Origin: Bradyrhizobium sediminis
GTDB lineage: Bacteria > Pseudomonadota > Alphaproteobacteria > Rhizobiales > Xanthobacteraceae
Assembly (NCBI RefSeq): GCF_018736085.1
Contig: NZ_CP076134.1
Coordinates: forward strand, 5,490,209 to 5,554,208
Length of the DNA stretch: 64,000 nucleotides
Direction of reading: 5' to 3'
A program made the translations under genes and the position numbers. Each line of letters opens with the position of its first letter. The stretch's first letter is position 1. Under the pieces are notes generated by a model. The model was not told where the DNA came from. It made no database searches and was given only the letters and a program-made list of their open reading frames with translations. Below, one piece after another: positions 53,500 to 62,831 of this stretch.

Positions 53500-53618
53500 C
53501 CGTAGGATGGGTGGAGCGCAGCGATACCCATCACTCGACGTGCGCGGGATGTTCGCGAGCGGCCTTCAGGCGTGGAGGCGTGAAGATGGGTTTCGCAACT
53601 GCTCAACCCATCCTACGG
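53500..53618. repeat. Inverted-repeat element with CCGTAGGATGGGT ends
   Basis: Perfect 13-bp inverted ends about 93 bp apart. The internal part includes GGAGCGCAGCGATACCCATC, a sequence widespread in this bacterial group. Confidence 0.65.
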
Positions 53619-53645
53619 GCTACGGGCTGGCACAGATGCCCAACG

Positions 53646-53735
53646 CCGTCATTGCGAGCGCAAGCGAAGCAATCCATCGTGCAGCAAAGGCTCCCTTGCG
53701 CAAACGCTTCGCGTTTGTCGCAGGCAATGACGGCT
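53646..53735. repeat. Intergenic palindromic repeat, copy 2
   Basis: Same family as 48648-48746, sharing GCGCAAGCGAAGCAATCC and CCCTTGCGCAAACGCTTCGC to CAATGACGGC. The middle is shorter. Confidence 0.75.
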
Positions 53736-53813
53736 GTTTAGCTTGGTCGTCATAAAAAGATCCGCCGGAAGCAGAGCTCCCGGCGGATCGTTGTCATCGA
53801 CGACGCAATCTAC

Positions 53814-56114
53814 TTACGCCTTCATATTCGCCTTCACCGCCTCCGCCGTGATCGGCAGCGAGCGGACGCGAGCGCCGCAGGCGTTGAAGATCGCGTTGCC
53901 GATCGCGGGCGCGACCACGGTCACCGCGGGCTCACCGACGCCGGTGGCTTTCTCGCCGTTGGCGATGACGTTGACCGCGACTTCCGGCACCTGGGACATC
54001 CGCAGCGGCTTGTAGGTGTCGAAGTTGGCCTGCTCGATGCCGCCGTTCTTCAGCGTCGCCTTCTCGTACATCGCAAGCGACAGTCCCCACAGCGCCGCGC
54101 CCTCGACCTGGGCGCGGATGTTGTCGGGATGCACCTGGGTGCCGACGTCGGTCGCCACGGTCAGTTTTTTGACCTTGACCTCGCCTGACGGCGAGACCGC
54201 GACATGGGCCACGCACGCGGTCCAGCTCGCGGTCGCCCTCTCCTGCGACGAGACGCAGGCGACGCCCATGCCCTCGCCCTTGGGCAGCTGCCTGGTGCCG
54301 TAGCCGGCCATGCCCATCGCGGCGAGCAGGGTGTTGCGCAGGCGCTGCGCGCCGCCGTCGTTCTTGCCTTTGCCGTCCAAGAGCGCGATCCGGTATTGCG
54401 CGGGATCCTTGCCGGCGGCGTGAGCGAGTTCATCGATCATGCTTTCGACCGCCCAGAAGGTCCAGCCAGGCGCGACCGACCGCAACTGCCCCGACGGGGT
54501 GGCGTTGTGCGCCATCTCGTTGAGGATGGCGCGGACGTTGTGATTGGGCACGGAATAGAAGAAATCCGCCCCGTTCACGGTGAACGAATCGAGCGCCCCT
54601 TTCTTGTCGACCGACGGCGACAGGAAATCCGGGATGCCCCAGCGCTTGGTCGGCCACGCCGAGACCACGTCGTGGTTCATCGCAATCAGCTTGCCGTCGC
54701 CGTCGAGACCGGCCTTGATCTTCTGGAACGTCAGCGGGCGCGAGAAGTCCATGGTCATGTCGTTCTCGCGCGAGTAGATGACCTTGACCGGCTTGCCGAC
54801 GGCCTTGGCCGCCTGCACCGCGGGCACCATCATGTCGGCGTCGAGACGACGGCCGAAGCCCCCGCCCAGCCACATCTGGTGCATCACGACGAATTTGGGA
54901 TCGACCCCGGCGGCGCCTGCGGCGATCGCGCCGGAGCGCGTCGCGAACTGGTTGCCGGAATAGATGTGCCAGATATCGCCCTTGAGCTCCGCCGTAGCAT
55001 TCATCGGTTCCAGCGGCGCATGGATGTTGATGCTGGTGGTGTATTCCGCCTCCAGCACCTTGGCCGCCGTGCCGAAGGCGGCCGCGGTATCGCCGTCCTT
55101 GACGAAGAACAGGCCGGAGTCGTCGAGGGCCTGCAACCGCTTGGCCTCGTCGAGCAGCGACTGGCTCGACAGCTTGGCGTTGGGCCCGCTGTCATAGGCG
55201 ATCTTCAGCGCGTCCGCGGCCTTGCGGGCGTTGGCATAGGTGTTGGCCACCGCCACCACCCAGCCAGTCGTGGTCGCGGTCTTGTCGTCGAGGATGACGG
55301 CCTTGATGAAGCCCGGCACCTTCTTCGCCTCGCCGTCGTCGACCGATTTGACGGTGGCGCCGTAGCGAACCGGCGGCGTGACGATCTTGCCGTACACCAT
55401 GCCCGGCAGCATGACGTCGATGCCGAATTTGGCCGACCCGTTGGTCTTCGAGGGAATATCGAGCTGCGGCACCGAGACGCCGATCATGGTGTACTGGTCG
55501 GGCGTCTTGAGCTTGATCGCCTTGAGCTCGTCGGGGGTGAAGGTCTTGGTGATCTTGCCGCTCTTGACGATTTCCGCGAACGTCATCGACTTCTTCGATT
55601 TCGGGTGTGAAACGACGGAGTCCCGGACGACCAGTTCGTCCTTGAAATATGGCGGCAGGCCCATCGCCACGGCCGCGGCCTCGGTCAATGCGATGCGCCC
55701 CGCCGCGCCCGCGCGGCTCATGGCGTCGAAGTTCATCATCGTGCTCCAGCTGCCGCCGGTGATCTGCGCGCCGAGCACGGGATCGTTGAACTTCGGATCG
55801 TTGGACGCGAGCTGAACCCGCATGTCCTTCCAGTTCGAGCCGAGTTCTTCCGCGACGATCTGCGCCATGGTCGAGGCAATGTGCTGGCCCATGTCGGCCT
55901 TGCCGCAGGTAACCGTGACCAGCCCGTCCGGCCCGATCGAATACCAGACGCTGGGATCGAAATTGCTCGCTGCGGCCAGCGCCCGATCGGCGCCAAGCAG
56001 GCCGGGAACGGCGGAATAGCCGAGCGCGAGACCGGCGGCGGCGGATCCGACCAGGAACGAGCGGCGGCTGAGATCGGCGGCTTCCTGTGAGGCGACTTTC
56101 ACGTGCGTATTCAT
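53814..56114 (-). CDS. Molybdenum hydroxylase large subunit (IorB-like)
   Basis: 766 residues from the ATG at 56114. Twin-arginine signal [17 protein letters not shown], so exported folded. Xanthine-dehydrogenase-family large subunit of the isoquinoline 1-oxidoreductase/aldehyde-dehydrogenase type: [54 protein letters not shown], and the catalytic Glu in [19 protein letters not shown]. It binds the molybdopterin-cytosine cofactor. Its start overlaps the small subunit stop by 4 bp. Substrate is a heterocycle or aldehyde, undetermined. A long upstream open frame in this reading is not coding. Confidence 0.92.
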   Translation of the reverse strand: MNTHVKVASQEAADLSRRSFLVGSAAAGLALGYSAVPGLLGADRALAAASNFDPSVWYSIGPDGLVTVTCGKADMGQHIASTMAQIVAEELGSNWKDMRVQLASNDPKFNDPVLGAQITGGSWSTMMNFDAMSRAGAAGRIALTEAAAVAMGLPPYFKDELVVRDSVVSHPKSKKSMTFAEIVKSGKITKTFTPDELKAIKLKTPDQYTMIGVSVPQLDIPSKTNGSAKFGIDVMLPGMVYGKIVTPPVRYGATVKSVDDGEAKKVPGFIKAVILDDKTATTTGWVVAVANTYANARKAADALKIAYDSGPNAKLSSQSLLDEAKRLQALDDSGLFFVKDGDTAAAFGTAAKVLEAEYTTSINIHAPLEPMNATAELKGDIWHIYSGNQFATRSGAIAAGAAGVDPKFVVMHQMWLGGGFGRRLDADMMVPAVQAAKAVGKPVKVIYSRENDMTMDFSRPLTFQKIKAGLDGDGKLIAMNHDVVSAWPTKRWGIPDFLSPSVDKKGALDSFTVNGADFFYSVPNHNVRAILNEMAHNATPSGQLRSVAPGWTFWAVESMIDELAHAAGKDPAQYRIALLDGKGKNDGGAQRLRNTLLAAMGMAGYGTRQLPKGEGMGVACVSSQERATASWTACVAHVAVSPSGEVKVKKLTVATDVGTQVHPDNIRAQVEGAALWGLSLAMYEKATLKNGGIEQANFDTYKPLRMSQVPEVAVNVIANGEKATGVGEPAVTVVAPAIGNAIFNACGARVRSLPITAEAVKANMKA

Positions 56115-56602
56115 GTTGCCCTCCGCTCGGTTCCGGCGTTGGAGGCGGTGCGCATTTCGGAGGCCGCACGCATGATCGCCTTCTGAATCCGCGAATAGGT
56201 CATGCAACGGCAGAGATTGCCGTCCATGTGCGCCACCACCTCTTCCTTGCTCGGGTTGGGGTTTCTGGCGAGCAACGAGGCCGCCTGCATGATCTGGCCG
56301 GACTGGCAGTAGCCGCATTGCGGAACCTGCTCGGCGATCCAGGCCTTCTGCAGGGGGTGATCGCCCTTGGCGCTGAGGCCCTCGATGGTGGTGATCTTCT
56401 TGCCGGCGACGTCGCTGAGCGAAGTCTGGCAGGAGCGCACCGCCTCGCCGTTGACGTGCACGGTGCAGGCGCCGCACAGGCCGGCGCCGCAGCCGAATTT
56501 CGTGCCGGTCATCTGCAGCTGTTCGCGGATGGCCCACAGCAGCGGCGTATCGGGAGCCGCCTCGACGGACATATTCCGCCCGTTGATGTTGAGATTAGGC
56601 AT
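56111..56602 (-). CDS. 2Fe-2S small subunit (IorA-like)
   Basis: 163 residues from the ATG at 56602. N-terminal plant-type 2Fe-2S cluster ([20 protein letters not shown] with a later Cys in RSCQTSL) and C-terminal second cluster ([13 protein letters not shown] and [10 protein letters not shown]). Electron-transfer subunit of the adjacent molybdenum enzyme, coupled by a 4-bp overlap. The C-terminal tail is longer than in the core fold. Confidence 0.92.
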   Translation of the reverse strand: MPNLNINGRNMSVEAAPDTPLLWAIREQLQMTGTKFGCGAGLCGACTVHVNGEAVRSCQTSLSDVAGKKITTIEGLSAKGDHPLQKAWIAEQVPQCGYCQSGQIMQAASLLARNPNPSKEEVVAHMDGNLCRCMTYSRIQKAIMRAASEMRTASNAGTERRAT

Positions 56603-56930
56603 GGTCTCTTCCCCTGCCGGTGCATGAAGCCGCTTACGGCGGCAACTCACATGTTGGCTTATGGTCTGACACCCACCGGGCCGATGCCGACCTTGGCCGG
56701 CAGAATGATCGCGTTCCCATCGGGAGGCAAATGCAATTTGGAATTGAGTGGCGAGAAAATATTTCAGCTCGCCGGTTGTGCGTTGCGGCAACGACCGGTC
56801 GCAAATTTGTCGATCAGATCCGCTGCCCACGCCGGCGAGCGCGCCAGCCGCCGCTCCTGGAATTGGGCATTTCCCCTCGGCGAACGGATCGCGCTAGAGT
56901 AAGTTCACAAGAGACATTCAGGAAATCGCG

Positions 56931-57719
56931 ATGCCAAAACTCAGACGTGACGGGGTCGAAATCCATTACGAGGTCCACGGCTCCGGTCCGACGCTGTTGC
57001 TGACCCATGGCTATTCGTCGACCGGCGAGATGTGGCAGGGCCAGATCGAGGCGCTGTCGAAAAACCACAGGCTCGTGTTGTGGGACATGCGCGGCCACGG
57101 CCGGTCCGGCTATCCCGACGACCAGTCCGCCTACAGCGAAGCTGCGACGGTTGCCGACATGGCCGCGCTGCTCGACGAGGTCGGCGCTTCCAGCGCCATC
57201 GTCGGCGGGCTTTCGCTCGGCGGGTACATGTCGCTCGCATTCTATCGCGCGCATCCGGAGCGGGTGCGCGCGCTGCTGATCATCGATACCGGACCGGGCT
57301 TCAAGAAGGACGATGCCCGCGATGCCTGGAACAGGCGCGCCCACGAAACCGGCGACCGTTTCGAGCGCGAAGGCCTCGACGTGCTGAAATCGTTCAGCCG
57401 CGAACGCGCCGATGCGAGCCATCGCGACGCGTCGGGGCTGGCACGCGCCGCGCGCGGCATGCTGACCCAGCGCGACGCCCGCGTGATCGAATCGCTCCCT
57501 GACATCAGGGTTCCTTCGCTGGTCGTGGTCGGCGCCGACGACACGCCGTTCCTCGCAGCCTCCGACTACATGGCGGCGAAGATTCCCGGCGCCAGGAAGG
57601 TGGTGATCCCGGCCGCCGGCCACGCCGTCAACATCGACCAGCCGCAGGCGTTCATCGAAGCCGTATTGCCGTTCCTCGACAGCCTCGAGGCCAAGGCGGC
57701 GCGAGAGGTCGCGTCATGA
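56931..57719 (+). CDS. Alpha/beta hydrolase
   Basis: 262 residues. HGYSSTGEMWQGQ oxyanion region, nucleophile in GGLSLGGYMS, acid near VVGADDTPFL, and His in AAGHAVNID. Typical of the 3-oxoadipate enol-lactonase/esterase branch. Its stop overlaps the next gene's start. Substrate unknown. Divergent from the iorAB operon. Confidence 0.88.
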   Translation: MPKLRRDGVEIHYEVHGSGPTLLLTHGYSSTGEMWQGQIEALSKNHRLVLWDMRGHGRSGYPDDQSAYSEAATVADMAALLDEVGASSAIVGGLSLGGYMSLAFYRAHPERVRALLIIDTGPGFKKDDARDAWNRRAHETGDRFEREGLDVLKSFSRERADASHRDASGLARAARGMLTQRDARVIESLPDIRVPSLVVVGADDTPFLAASDYMAAKIPGARKVVIPAAGHAVNIDQPQAFIEAVLPFLDSLEAKAAREVAS

Positions 57720-58072
57720 GGATAATTGTCGCGGCGGCATTGTCGATCGTTGCCGTGCTGGGCGGAACGGCCGTTCCCGCAATGGCGCAGACCCTGCCGC
57801 CGACAGGCGGTCCCTACGCGCCGCCCTTTACCGCGACATTGTCGAACAATACGCCGCTGGTGTTCGGCATGGACGCCGAGGATGCGGCGCGGGCTCTCGG
57901 CGTCCCGCTCAATTACATCAAGGGCCGGCCGGGTAACGAAATCTACCTGGCGTTCCGCGACTTCGGCGGCAGCGGCTTGTTCCCACACCGCCACCGGCTC
58001 TATCTGCAATTCCGTGGCGGCCGGCTGGCCGGCTGGAAGGGCGACTGGGGCCGCAACTGGATGTGGCAATAG
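57716..58072 (+). CDS. Secreted hypothetical protein
   Basis: 118 residues, overlapping the hydrolase stop (ATGA). Signal peptide MRIIVAAALSIVAVLGGTAVPAMA. The mature part FTATLSNNTPLVFGMDAEDAARALGVPLNYIKGRPGNEIYLAFRDFGGSG reads as a small SmpA/PepSY-size domain with aromatic end LAGWKGDWGRNWMWQ. No named family recognised. Cotranscribed with the hydrolases. Confidence 0.7.
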   Translation: MRIIVAAALSIVAVLGGTAVPAMAQTLPPTGGPYAPPFTATLSNNTPLVFGMDAEDAARALGVPLNYIKGRPGNEIYLAFRDFGGSGLFPHRHRLYLQFRGGRLAGWKGDWGRNWMWQ

Positions 58073-58146
58073 CGGACCGGCCGGAGATCTCCCTCCTCTC
58101 CTCGCACACCCGCCAACAAGATCAACCCGCAACAAAGGGATGCCCC

Positions 58147-58818
58147 GTGGGACAAGACATCGAGCTGACGGCTTCGGACCATTTTCAACTCGGCGGCTAT
58201 CGCGCCGACCCCGCCGGCGCGCCCAAGGCGGCCGTGGTGGTGATCCAGGAGATCTTTGGCGTCAATCACCACATCCGCGCGGTCTGCGACCGTCTCGCGG
58301 CCGAGGGCTATGTCGCCATCGCGCCGTCGATCTTCGACCGCACCGAGCGCAATTTCCAGTGCGGCTATTCGCCCGATGAGATTGCGAACGCGCGAAAATT
58401 CATCGCCAATCCCGACTGGGCGTCGATGCTGCGCGACACCCAGGCCGCCATCGACGCCGTCAGGAATGTCGGCCCGGTCGGCATCGTCGGCTTCTGCCTC
58501 GGCGGCAGCATCGCCTATGCCGCCGCCACCAAGCTGTCAGGCCTGTCGGCGGCGATCGGCTATTATGGCGGCGCCATCGTCCGCTTCGCCGACGACAAGC
58601 CTGACGTGCCGACGCAATTGCACTTCGGCGAGAAGGACGCCGGCATCCCCCTCAGCGATGTCGAGACCATCAGGGCCAAGCGGCCCGACGTCGATATCCA
58701 TGTCTATCCGGGCGCACAGCACGGCTTTCATTGCGACGAGCGGGCAAGCTACGACAAGACCAGCGCCGATATCGCCTGGCCGCGCAGCATGGCGTTCCTC
58801 GGTAAGCATTTGCGCTAG
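58147..58818 (+). CDS. Dienelactone hydrolase family protein
   Basis: 223 residues from the GTG at 58147, with AAAGGGA 6 bases upstream. VIQEIFGVNHHIRAVCDRLAAEGYVAIAPSIF, nucleophile Cys in GIVGFCLGGSIAY, Asp in GEKDAGIP, and His in GAQHGFHCDERASY. The Cys-His-Asp triad is complete. Cleaves lactone or ester bonds; used in aromatic degradation. Likely operon with the preceding two genes. Confidence 0.88.
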   Translation: MGQDIELTASDHFQLGGYRADPAGAPKAAVVVIQEIFGVNHHIRAVCDRLAAEGYVAIAPSIFDRTERNFQCGYSPDEIANARKFIANPDWASMLRDTQAAIDAVRNVGPVGIVGFCLGGSIAYAAATKLSGLSAAIGYYGGAIVRFADDKPDVPTQLHFGEKDAGIPLSDVETIRAKRPDVDIHVYPGAQHGFHCDERASYDKTSADIAWPRSMAFLGKHLR

Positions 58819-58930
58819 TCGTCATTGCCGGGCTTGACCCGGCAATCCATCCTCTTCGAAATGAGTTTGGTCTGCTGGCGCAGACGATGGATGCGCGGAT
58901 CAAGTCCGCGCATGACAAGTGAGTGGATTC

Positions 58931-58968
58931 AGAACCAGCGTTCGCCGACCAGCACCGTGTCACCGGCG
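58931..58968 (-). pseudogene. 3' remnant of a second polysaccharide-export gene
   Basis: Minus-strand reading AGDTVLVGERWF followed by stop. It matches the last codons of the Wza-like gene at 60147 over 36 bp with 4 differences, all at third codon positions. Lies just beyond the 3' end of the Bug gene. Confidence 0.5.
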
Positions 58969-58980
58969 CTGCGCGCCGGA

Positions 58981-59991
58981 TCACTCGCCTCTGACGCCGG
59001 CGGCTTTTGCGACATTGGCCCACCGCGCATGATCGCGGCGCAGCACGGCTTCGAACGTTTCCGCCGAACCACCCACCGGCACCAGATTGAGCGCCTGCAA
59101 TCCCGCCACGCCCTCGGGAGAAGCGATGATGCGGGCCAGCTCCGCAGAAAGTTTGGCGACGATATCCTTGGGCGTTGCCGCCGGCACGAAGACGCCAACC
59201 CAGCCTTCGGCCTCGAAGCCGGGGAAACCGAGTTCGGCGAGCGTCGGCACGTCGGGCAGCTGGCGCTTGCGCGCCTCGCCGCCGACCGCCAGCGCTCTCA
59301 CCTTGCCCGCGCTCAATTGCGACCCGGCCGTGGTCAGGTCGACGAAGGCCGCCGTTACCTGATTGCCCAGCAAGTCGTTCAGCAGGGGAGCCGAGCCACG
59401 ATAGGGAACGTGGTTCATGTCGATGTTGGCGGTCTTCTTGAGCAGTTCGCCGTACAGGTGGGACGTCGTTGCATTACCGAATGTGCCGTAGGGCAATTTG
59501 CCGGGATTGGCCTTGGCAAGTTCAATCAGCTCCTTCAGCGATTTGACCGGCTGCGCATCGGGAACCGTCAGAACGATCGGCGACAGGGCGACCTGCGTCA
59601 CCGGGGCCAGATCCTTGAAGACATCATACGGCAGCTTCGAAACGAGGCTCGGCGCCTGGATGAGCTGGGTAATGCCGATCAGCACGGTGTAACCGTCGGG
59701 CTGCGCCTTGGCGACGAAATCGTTGCCGATCACGCCGCCGGCGCCGGACTTGTTCTCCACCACCACGGTCTGCTTCCACGCGTCGGACAATTTGGTGGCG
59801 AGCAACCGGGCCGAGACATCGGTCGCACCGCCCGCGGGATAGGGTACGACGAACGTAATGCGCCGGTCCGGATAAGACTGCGCCGCCGCTTGCTGCGAGC
59901 ACGCCGACGAGGCAATCACGGCGACAACAGCCAACACCACCGACGCCTTCGCGGCGCGCACAACCTTATTGAGCGGACGGAGCTTCATCAT
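58981..59991 (-). CDS. Bug-family tripartite tricarboxylate transporter binding protein
   Basis: 336 residues from the ATG at 59991. Signal peptide with VVLAVVAVIASSACSQQAAA, then SYPDRRITFVVPYPAGGATDVSARLLATKL, VVENKSGAGGVIGNDFVAKAQPDGYTVLIG, and VPYRGSAPLLNDLLGNQV. A second orphan Bug protein; not closely similar to the one at 47102 except in the family blocks. It sits between two copies of the same gene's 3' end. Confidence 0.9.
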   Translation of the reverse strand: MMKLRPLNKVVRAAKASVVLAVVAVIASSACSQQAAAQSYPDRRITFVVPYPAGGATDVSARLLATKLSDAWKQTVVVENKSGAGGVIGNDFVAKAQPDGYTVLIGITQLIQAPSLVSKLPYDVFKDLAPVTQVALSPIVLTVPDAQPVKSLKELIELAKANPGKLPYGTFGNATTSHLYGELLKKTANIDMNHVPYRGSAPLLNDLLGNQVTAAFVDLTTAGSQLSAGKVRALAVGGEARKRQLPDVPTLAELGFPGFEAEGWVGVFVPAATPKDIVAKLSAELARIIASPEGVAGLQALNLVPVGGSAETFEAVLRRDHARWANVAKAAGVRGE

Positions 59992-60146
59992 TTTCTTTCT
60001 TTTGATTCGATGGATGGAGATTCTGTGAACAGGAGGCGCAGGGCGCGACTCGTCCGGGTCGGTTAACATGGCCAGGCCACGGTTTGAAGCACGGTTCCAA
60101 CGCAGCAGGATTGCGCCGACGCGCGCCGAAGATCGTCCGGAGGAGC

Positions 60147-60899
60147 CTAGAACCAGCGCTCGCCGACCAGCACGGTATCGCCGGGGGCAACCGCGGTGCC
60201 GAGCGGCACCACGGTCCGCATCGATCCGGAAGCGTCGGTGTGGGTAAGGGTGACGCGATCGCGGCGGGCGCGCGCCGAGAAGCCGCCGGCGATCGCCACC
60301 GCGCTTTCGACACTCATATTGGGCACGTAGGGATATTGGCCGGGGGCCGCGACTTCGCCGAGGATGAAGAACGGCCGGTAGGCTTCGACCTCCACCGCCA
60401 CCGAGGGCTCGCGGATATAGCCGTTGCGTAGCCTGGCGGCGATCTCGGCGGCGAGACCTGCGGGCGTCCGCCCGCGCGCCGGCACCGCGCCGATCAGCGG
60501 CATGGTGATCGAGCCGCCGGCGTCGATCGCGTAGGTGTTGGTGAGACCTTCCTGGCCGTAGACCACGACCCGCAATTTGTCGCCGGCGTCGAGATGATAG
60601 GCCGCGTCATAAACCACCGGCGCGGGTGCTGCCGCATAGACGACCGGAACCGGTGCGTAGGCGCGCACGGGCGCCGCGGCAAAGCTCGAGCGAAGCGCGG
60701 CGATCGCGCCGCCGCCGGCATCGGCGGCGACGACCGGCGGAGCGGGATTGTTGGGCTGGCCGTAGGCCATGGAATCGAGATCGCCGGGCTGCGCCACCGC
60801 GACGGGTCCCTGCGTGCGCATGCAGCCCGTCAGAGCGAGCGCGGTCATGATGGCAGTGATCGGTAATCGAAACGCGCGCGCAACCCGCACCGGAGCCAT
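60147..60899 (-). CDS. Polysaccharide biosynthesis/export lipoprotein (Wza/GumB-like)
   Basis: 250 residues. Lipoprotein signal with lipobox ALTGC (Cys26). A Pro/Ala-rich linker to about 97, then the polysaccharide-export domain YHLDAGDKLRVVVYGQEGLTNTYAIDAGGSITMPLIGAV and an SLBB-like part FFILGEVAAPGQYPYVPNMSVESAVAIAGGF. Ends VAPGDTVLVGERWF. Outer-membrane or periplasmic channel component for exopolysaccharide. No other polysaccharide genes adjoin. Confidence 0.9.
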   Translation of the reverse strand: MAPVRVARAFRLPITAIMTALALTGCMRTQGPVAVAQPGDLDSMAYGQPNNPAPPVVAADAGGGAIAALRSSFAAAPVRAYAPVPVVYAAAPAPVVYDAAYHLDAGDKLRVVVYGQEGLTNTYAIDAGGSITMPLIGAVPARGRTPAGLAAEIAARLRNGYIREPSVAVEVEAYRPFFILGEVAAPGQYPYVPNMSVESAVAIAGGFSARARRDRVTLTHTDASGSMRTVVPLGTAVAPGDTVLVGERWF

Positions 60900-61006
60900 C
60901 CCTCATAGCGAGACAGCTAAAGTCTTGCACCGGTTATGGTTAACAAATGGTTTTTCGGCGGCCGGGGCGGAAAGCCGAAAAACGGCTTTCCGCTGCTGCG
61001 ATCCCT

Positions 61007-61663
61007 TCAGGCGCTGACGCCCGCGCCGATCGGACACGACACGCCGGTGCCGCCAAGCCCGCAATAGCCGGCCGGATTCTTGGCCAGATATTGCTGATGA
61101 TAGTCCTCGGCGAAATAGAACGCGCCTGCAGGTGCGACCTCGGTGGTGATGGTGCCGAGGCCCTTTGCCGTCAACGCATCCTGGTAGACCGCCTTCGACG
61201 CATCGACGGCTTTGCGCTGCGCGTCGCCGAAGGTGTAGACCGCGGAACGATACTGGGTGCCGACGTCATTGCCCTGACGCATGCCCTGGGTCGGGTTATG
61301 GCTCTCCCAAAACGTCTTCAAGAGCTGCTGGTATGAAATCTTCTTCGGATCGAACACCACCAGCACCGCTTCGGTATGACCGGTGCGGCCCGAGCAAACC
61401 TCCTCATAGCCGGGGTTTGGGGTATGCCCCCCGGCATAGCCGACGGCCGTGGTGTAGATGCCATCACCGAGCTCCCAGAACTTGCGCTCCGCGCCCCAGA
61501 AGCAGCCGAGCCCGAACACCGCCTGCTCCAGTCCTGCGGGGTAAGGCGGCTGCAGCTGGCGGCCATTGACGAAATGGCTCTTGGCCGTAGGGATCGGCTG
61601 CGAACGGCCGGGCAGCGCCTCGGCTGCGTTCGGCAGTGCTGTGGTCTTGCGCATGAAAAACAT
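61007..61663 (-). CDS. msrA: Peptide methionine-S-sulfoxide reductase
   Basis: 218 residues (218 from 61663 or 215 from 61654). Reduces methionine-S-sulfoxide. Active-site [11 protein letters not shown] with Cys54, then [48 protein letters not shown], and resolving cysteines in [15 protein letters not shown]. The first about 45 residues form an extension with no clear signal peptide. Confidence 0.93.
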   Translation of the reverse strand: MFFMRKTTALPNAAEALPGRSQPIPTAKSHFVNGRQLQPPYPAGLEQAVFGLGCFWGAERKFWELGDGIYTTAVGYAGGHTPNPGYEEVCSGRTGHTEAVLVVFDPKKISYQQLLKTFWESHNPTQGMRQGNDVGTQYRSAVYTFGDAQRKAVDASKAVYQDALTAKGLGTITTEVAPAGAFYFAEDYHQQYLAKNPAGYCGLGGTGVSCPIGAGVSA

Positions 61664-61841
61664 CGGTCACCTCCCGGCGGAATGCTGAAACGCGTGGGAA
61701 CAGTGTGCGTCTCTGATATCGTCTCAAGTATAGGCGTTTACGCCGGCGGCCATAGCCTCGTTACGCCGGGGCTGCGAACACAACCGCGGCAACGCCTTCA
61801 GCGCCCGCGGGATCAGGTCTCCCAGATCGGCTTTCCGCGGG

Positions 61842-62159
61842 TCAACTCCGCGAATAGCCGATCAGCGGCTTGCGCGGCCGGAACAGCAGCATCAGGAGAA
61901 TACCCAGCACGCCCATCACGGCAAATACCGGCTGGTCCAGGATGACCTTGACGACGCTGGTCCAGAGCCAGGGCGCCACGCCCTCGACCCAGGCCCGGAA
62001 TGCCTGCTGGCTGGACTGATGGATATCGTTCCAGAATTGCCCGAACCGGGTGAATTGCAGGGTCTGGTCGGCCACCCAGCGGGCGCCGTCATAGACCATG
62101 AAGATAAATCCGCCGGCCAGCAGCAGCAGCCCCACAAGTCGGAAGAAACCGCGGATCAT
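61842..62159 (-). CDS. Small membrane protein
   Basis: 105 residues, two membrane helices: FFRLVGLLLLAGGFIFMVYDGA and VFAVMGVLGILLMLLFRP. In between is an amphipathic region FGQFWNDIHQSSQQAFRAW. A type of conserved small inner-membrane protein in this group with no assigned role. Ends KPLIGYSRS. Confidence 0.75.
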   Translation of the reverse strand: MIRGFFRLVGLLLLAGGFIFMVYDGARWVADQTLQFTRFGQFWNDIHQSSQQAFRAWVEGVAPWLWTSVVKVILDQPVFAVMGVLGILLMLLFRPRKPLIGYSRS

Positions 62160-62507
62160 GCGTCACCTTATCTCTGTCGCGCCCGGAACGCAGTCAGGCA
62201 TTAACGGGCGCCCCCAGGAAATTCAACACCTTCAGCACCTTATCCGTGCTTCCGCGCCGGGCCCGCCGGCCCGGCCGGGCCCGGAAAGCGTTGACGCTGC
62301 CAGGCGCGCCCTCTATAAGACCGGCAATGGCGGCGGGCGCAATCCCGCCGCCGCTGTTCTTTGAGCGGCGCCGTCGTGAGAGCATATTGGCTTTCGAAAA
62401 CGGCATTCTCGGGAACACTGGAAGACACCCCGCGTCGATCATGCAGTTGAAGGTTTGGCAGGCTCTGGCCCGCTGCGATCGGTCACCGCCGAAGGATATT
62501 TGAGAAC
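62160..62507. other. Intergenic region upstream of rpsT with GC-rich hairpin
   Basis: No convincing gene in this 348-bp interval. A strong GC hairpin occupies 62257-62284 (arms CCGGGCCC / GGGCCCGG). The rpsT promoter must lie to its right. Confidence 0.5.
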
Positions 62508-62774
62508 ATGGCCAATACCACTTCCGCCAAGAAGGCGACGCGCAAGATTGCCCGCCGCACCATTATCAACAAGTCGCGCCGCACCCAGATGCGCGGCGCG
62601 GTACGTACCGTCGAAGAAGCGATCAAGAGCGGCGACCGCGATGCGGCGCTGAAGGCGATGACGCGCGCGGAACCGGAACTGATGCAGGCAGCGCAGCGCA
62701 ACATCATTCACAAGAACAACGCGAGCCGAAAAGTCTCGCGGCTCGCGCATCAGATCGCAAAGCTCGCGAAGTAA
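62508..62774 (+). CDS. rpsT: 30S ribosomal protein S20
   Basis: 88 residues: [78 protein letters not shown]. Full-length bS20, which binds 16S rRNA and helps assemble the small subunit. Followed by a clear terminator. In this group rpsT normally precedes dnaA, which is not reached within the window. Confidence 0.97.
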   Translation: MANTTSAKKATRKIARRTIINKSRRTQMRGAVRTVEEAIKSGDRDAALKAMTRAEPELMQAAQRNIIHKNNASRKVSRLAHQIAKLAK

Positions 62775-62802
62775 AACTGATCGAAAACGATATTCGTCAA
62801 AG

Positions 62803-62831
62803 AGCCCGGCCCCGCCGGGCTTTTTCTTTTT
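62803..62831 (+). terminator. Rho-independent terminator of rpsT
   Basis: Perfect 8-bp stem AGCCCGGC / GCCGGGCT with loop CCC, followed by TTTTCTTTTT. Lies 28 bp after the rpsT stop. Confidence 0.92.

Larger units (their letters stand above)
53217..53813. other. 600-bp gene-free region with two repeat elements
   Basis: Holds the inverted-repeat element at 53500-53618 (CCGTAGGATGGGT / ACCCATCCTACGG) and a REP-like copy at 53646-53735. Nothing else is seen. Confidence 0.6.

Noticed and set aside
54204..55610. 468-codon open frame on the + strand
   Set aside because: Antisense to the molybdenum hydroxylase gene, which has full family motifs; the + frame has shadow composition.
56115..56537. 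N-terminal extension of the molybdenum hydroxylase frame
   Set aside because: Overlaps the 2Fe-2S subunit in another frame; the Tat signal peptide places the real start at 56114.
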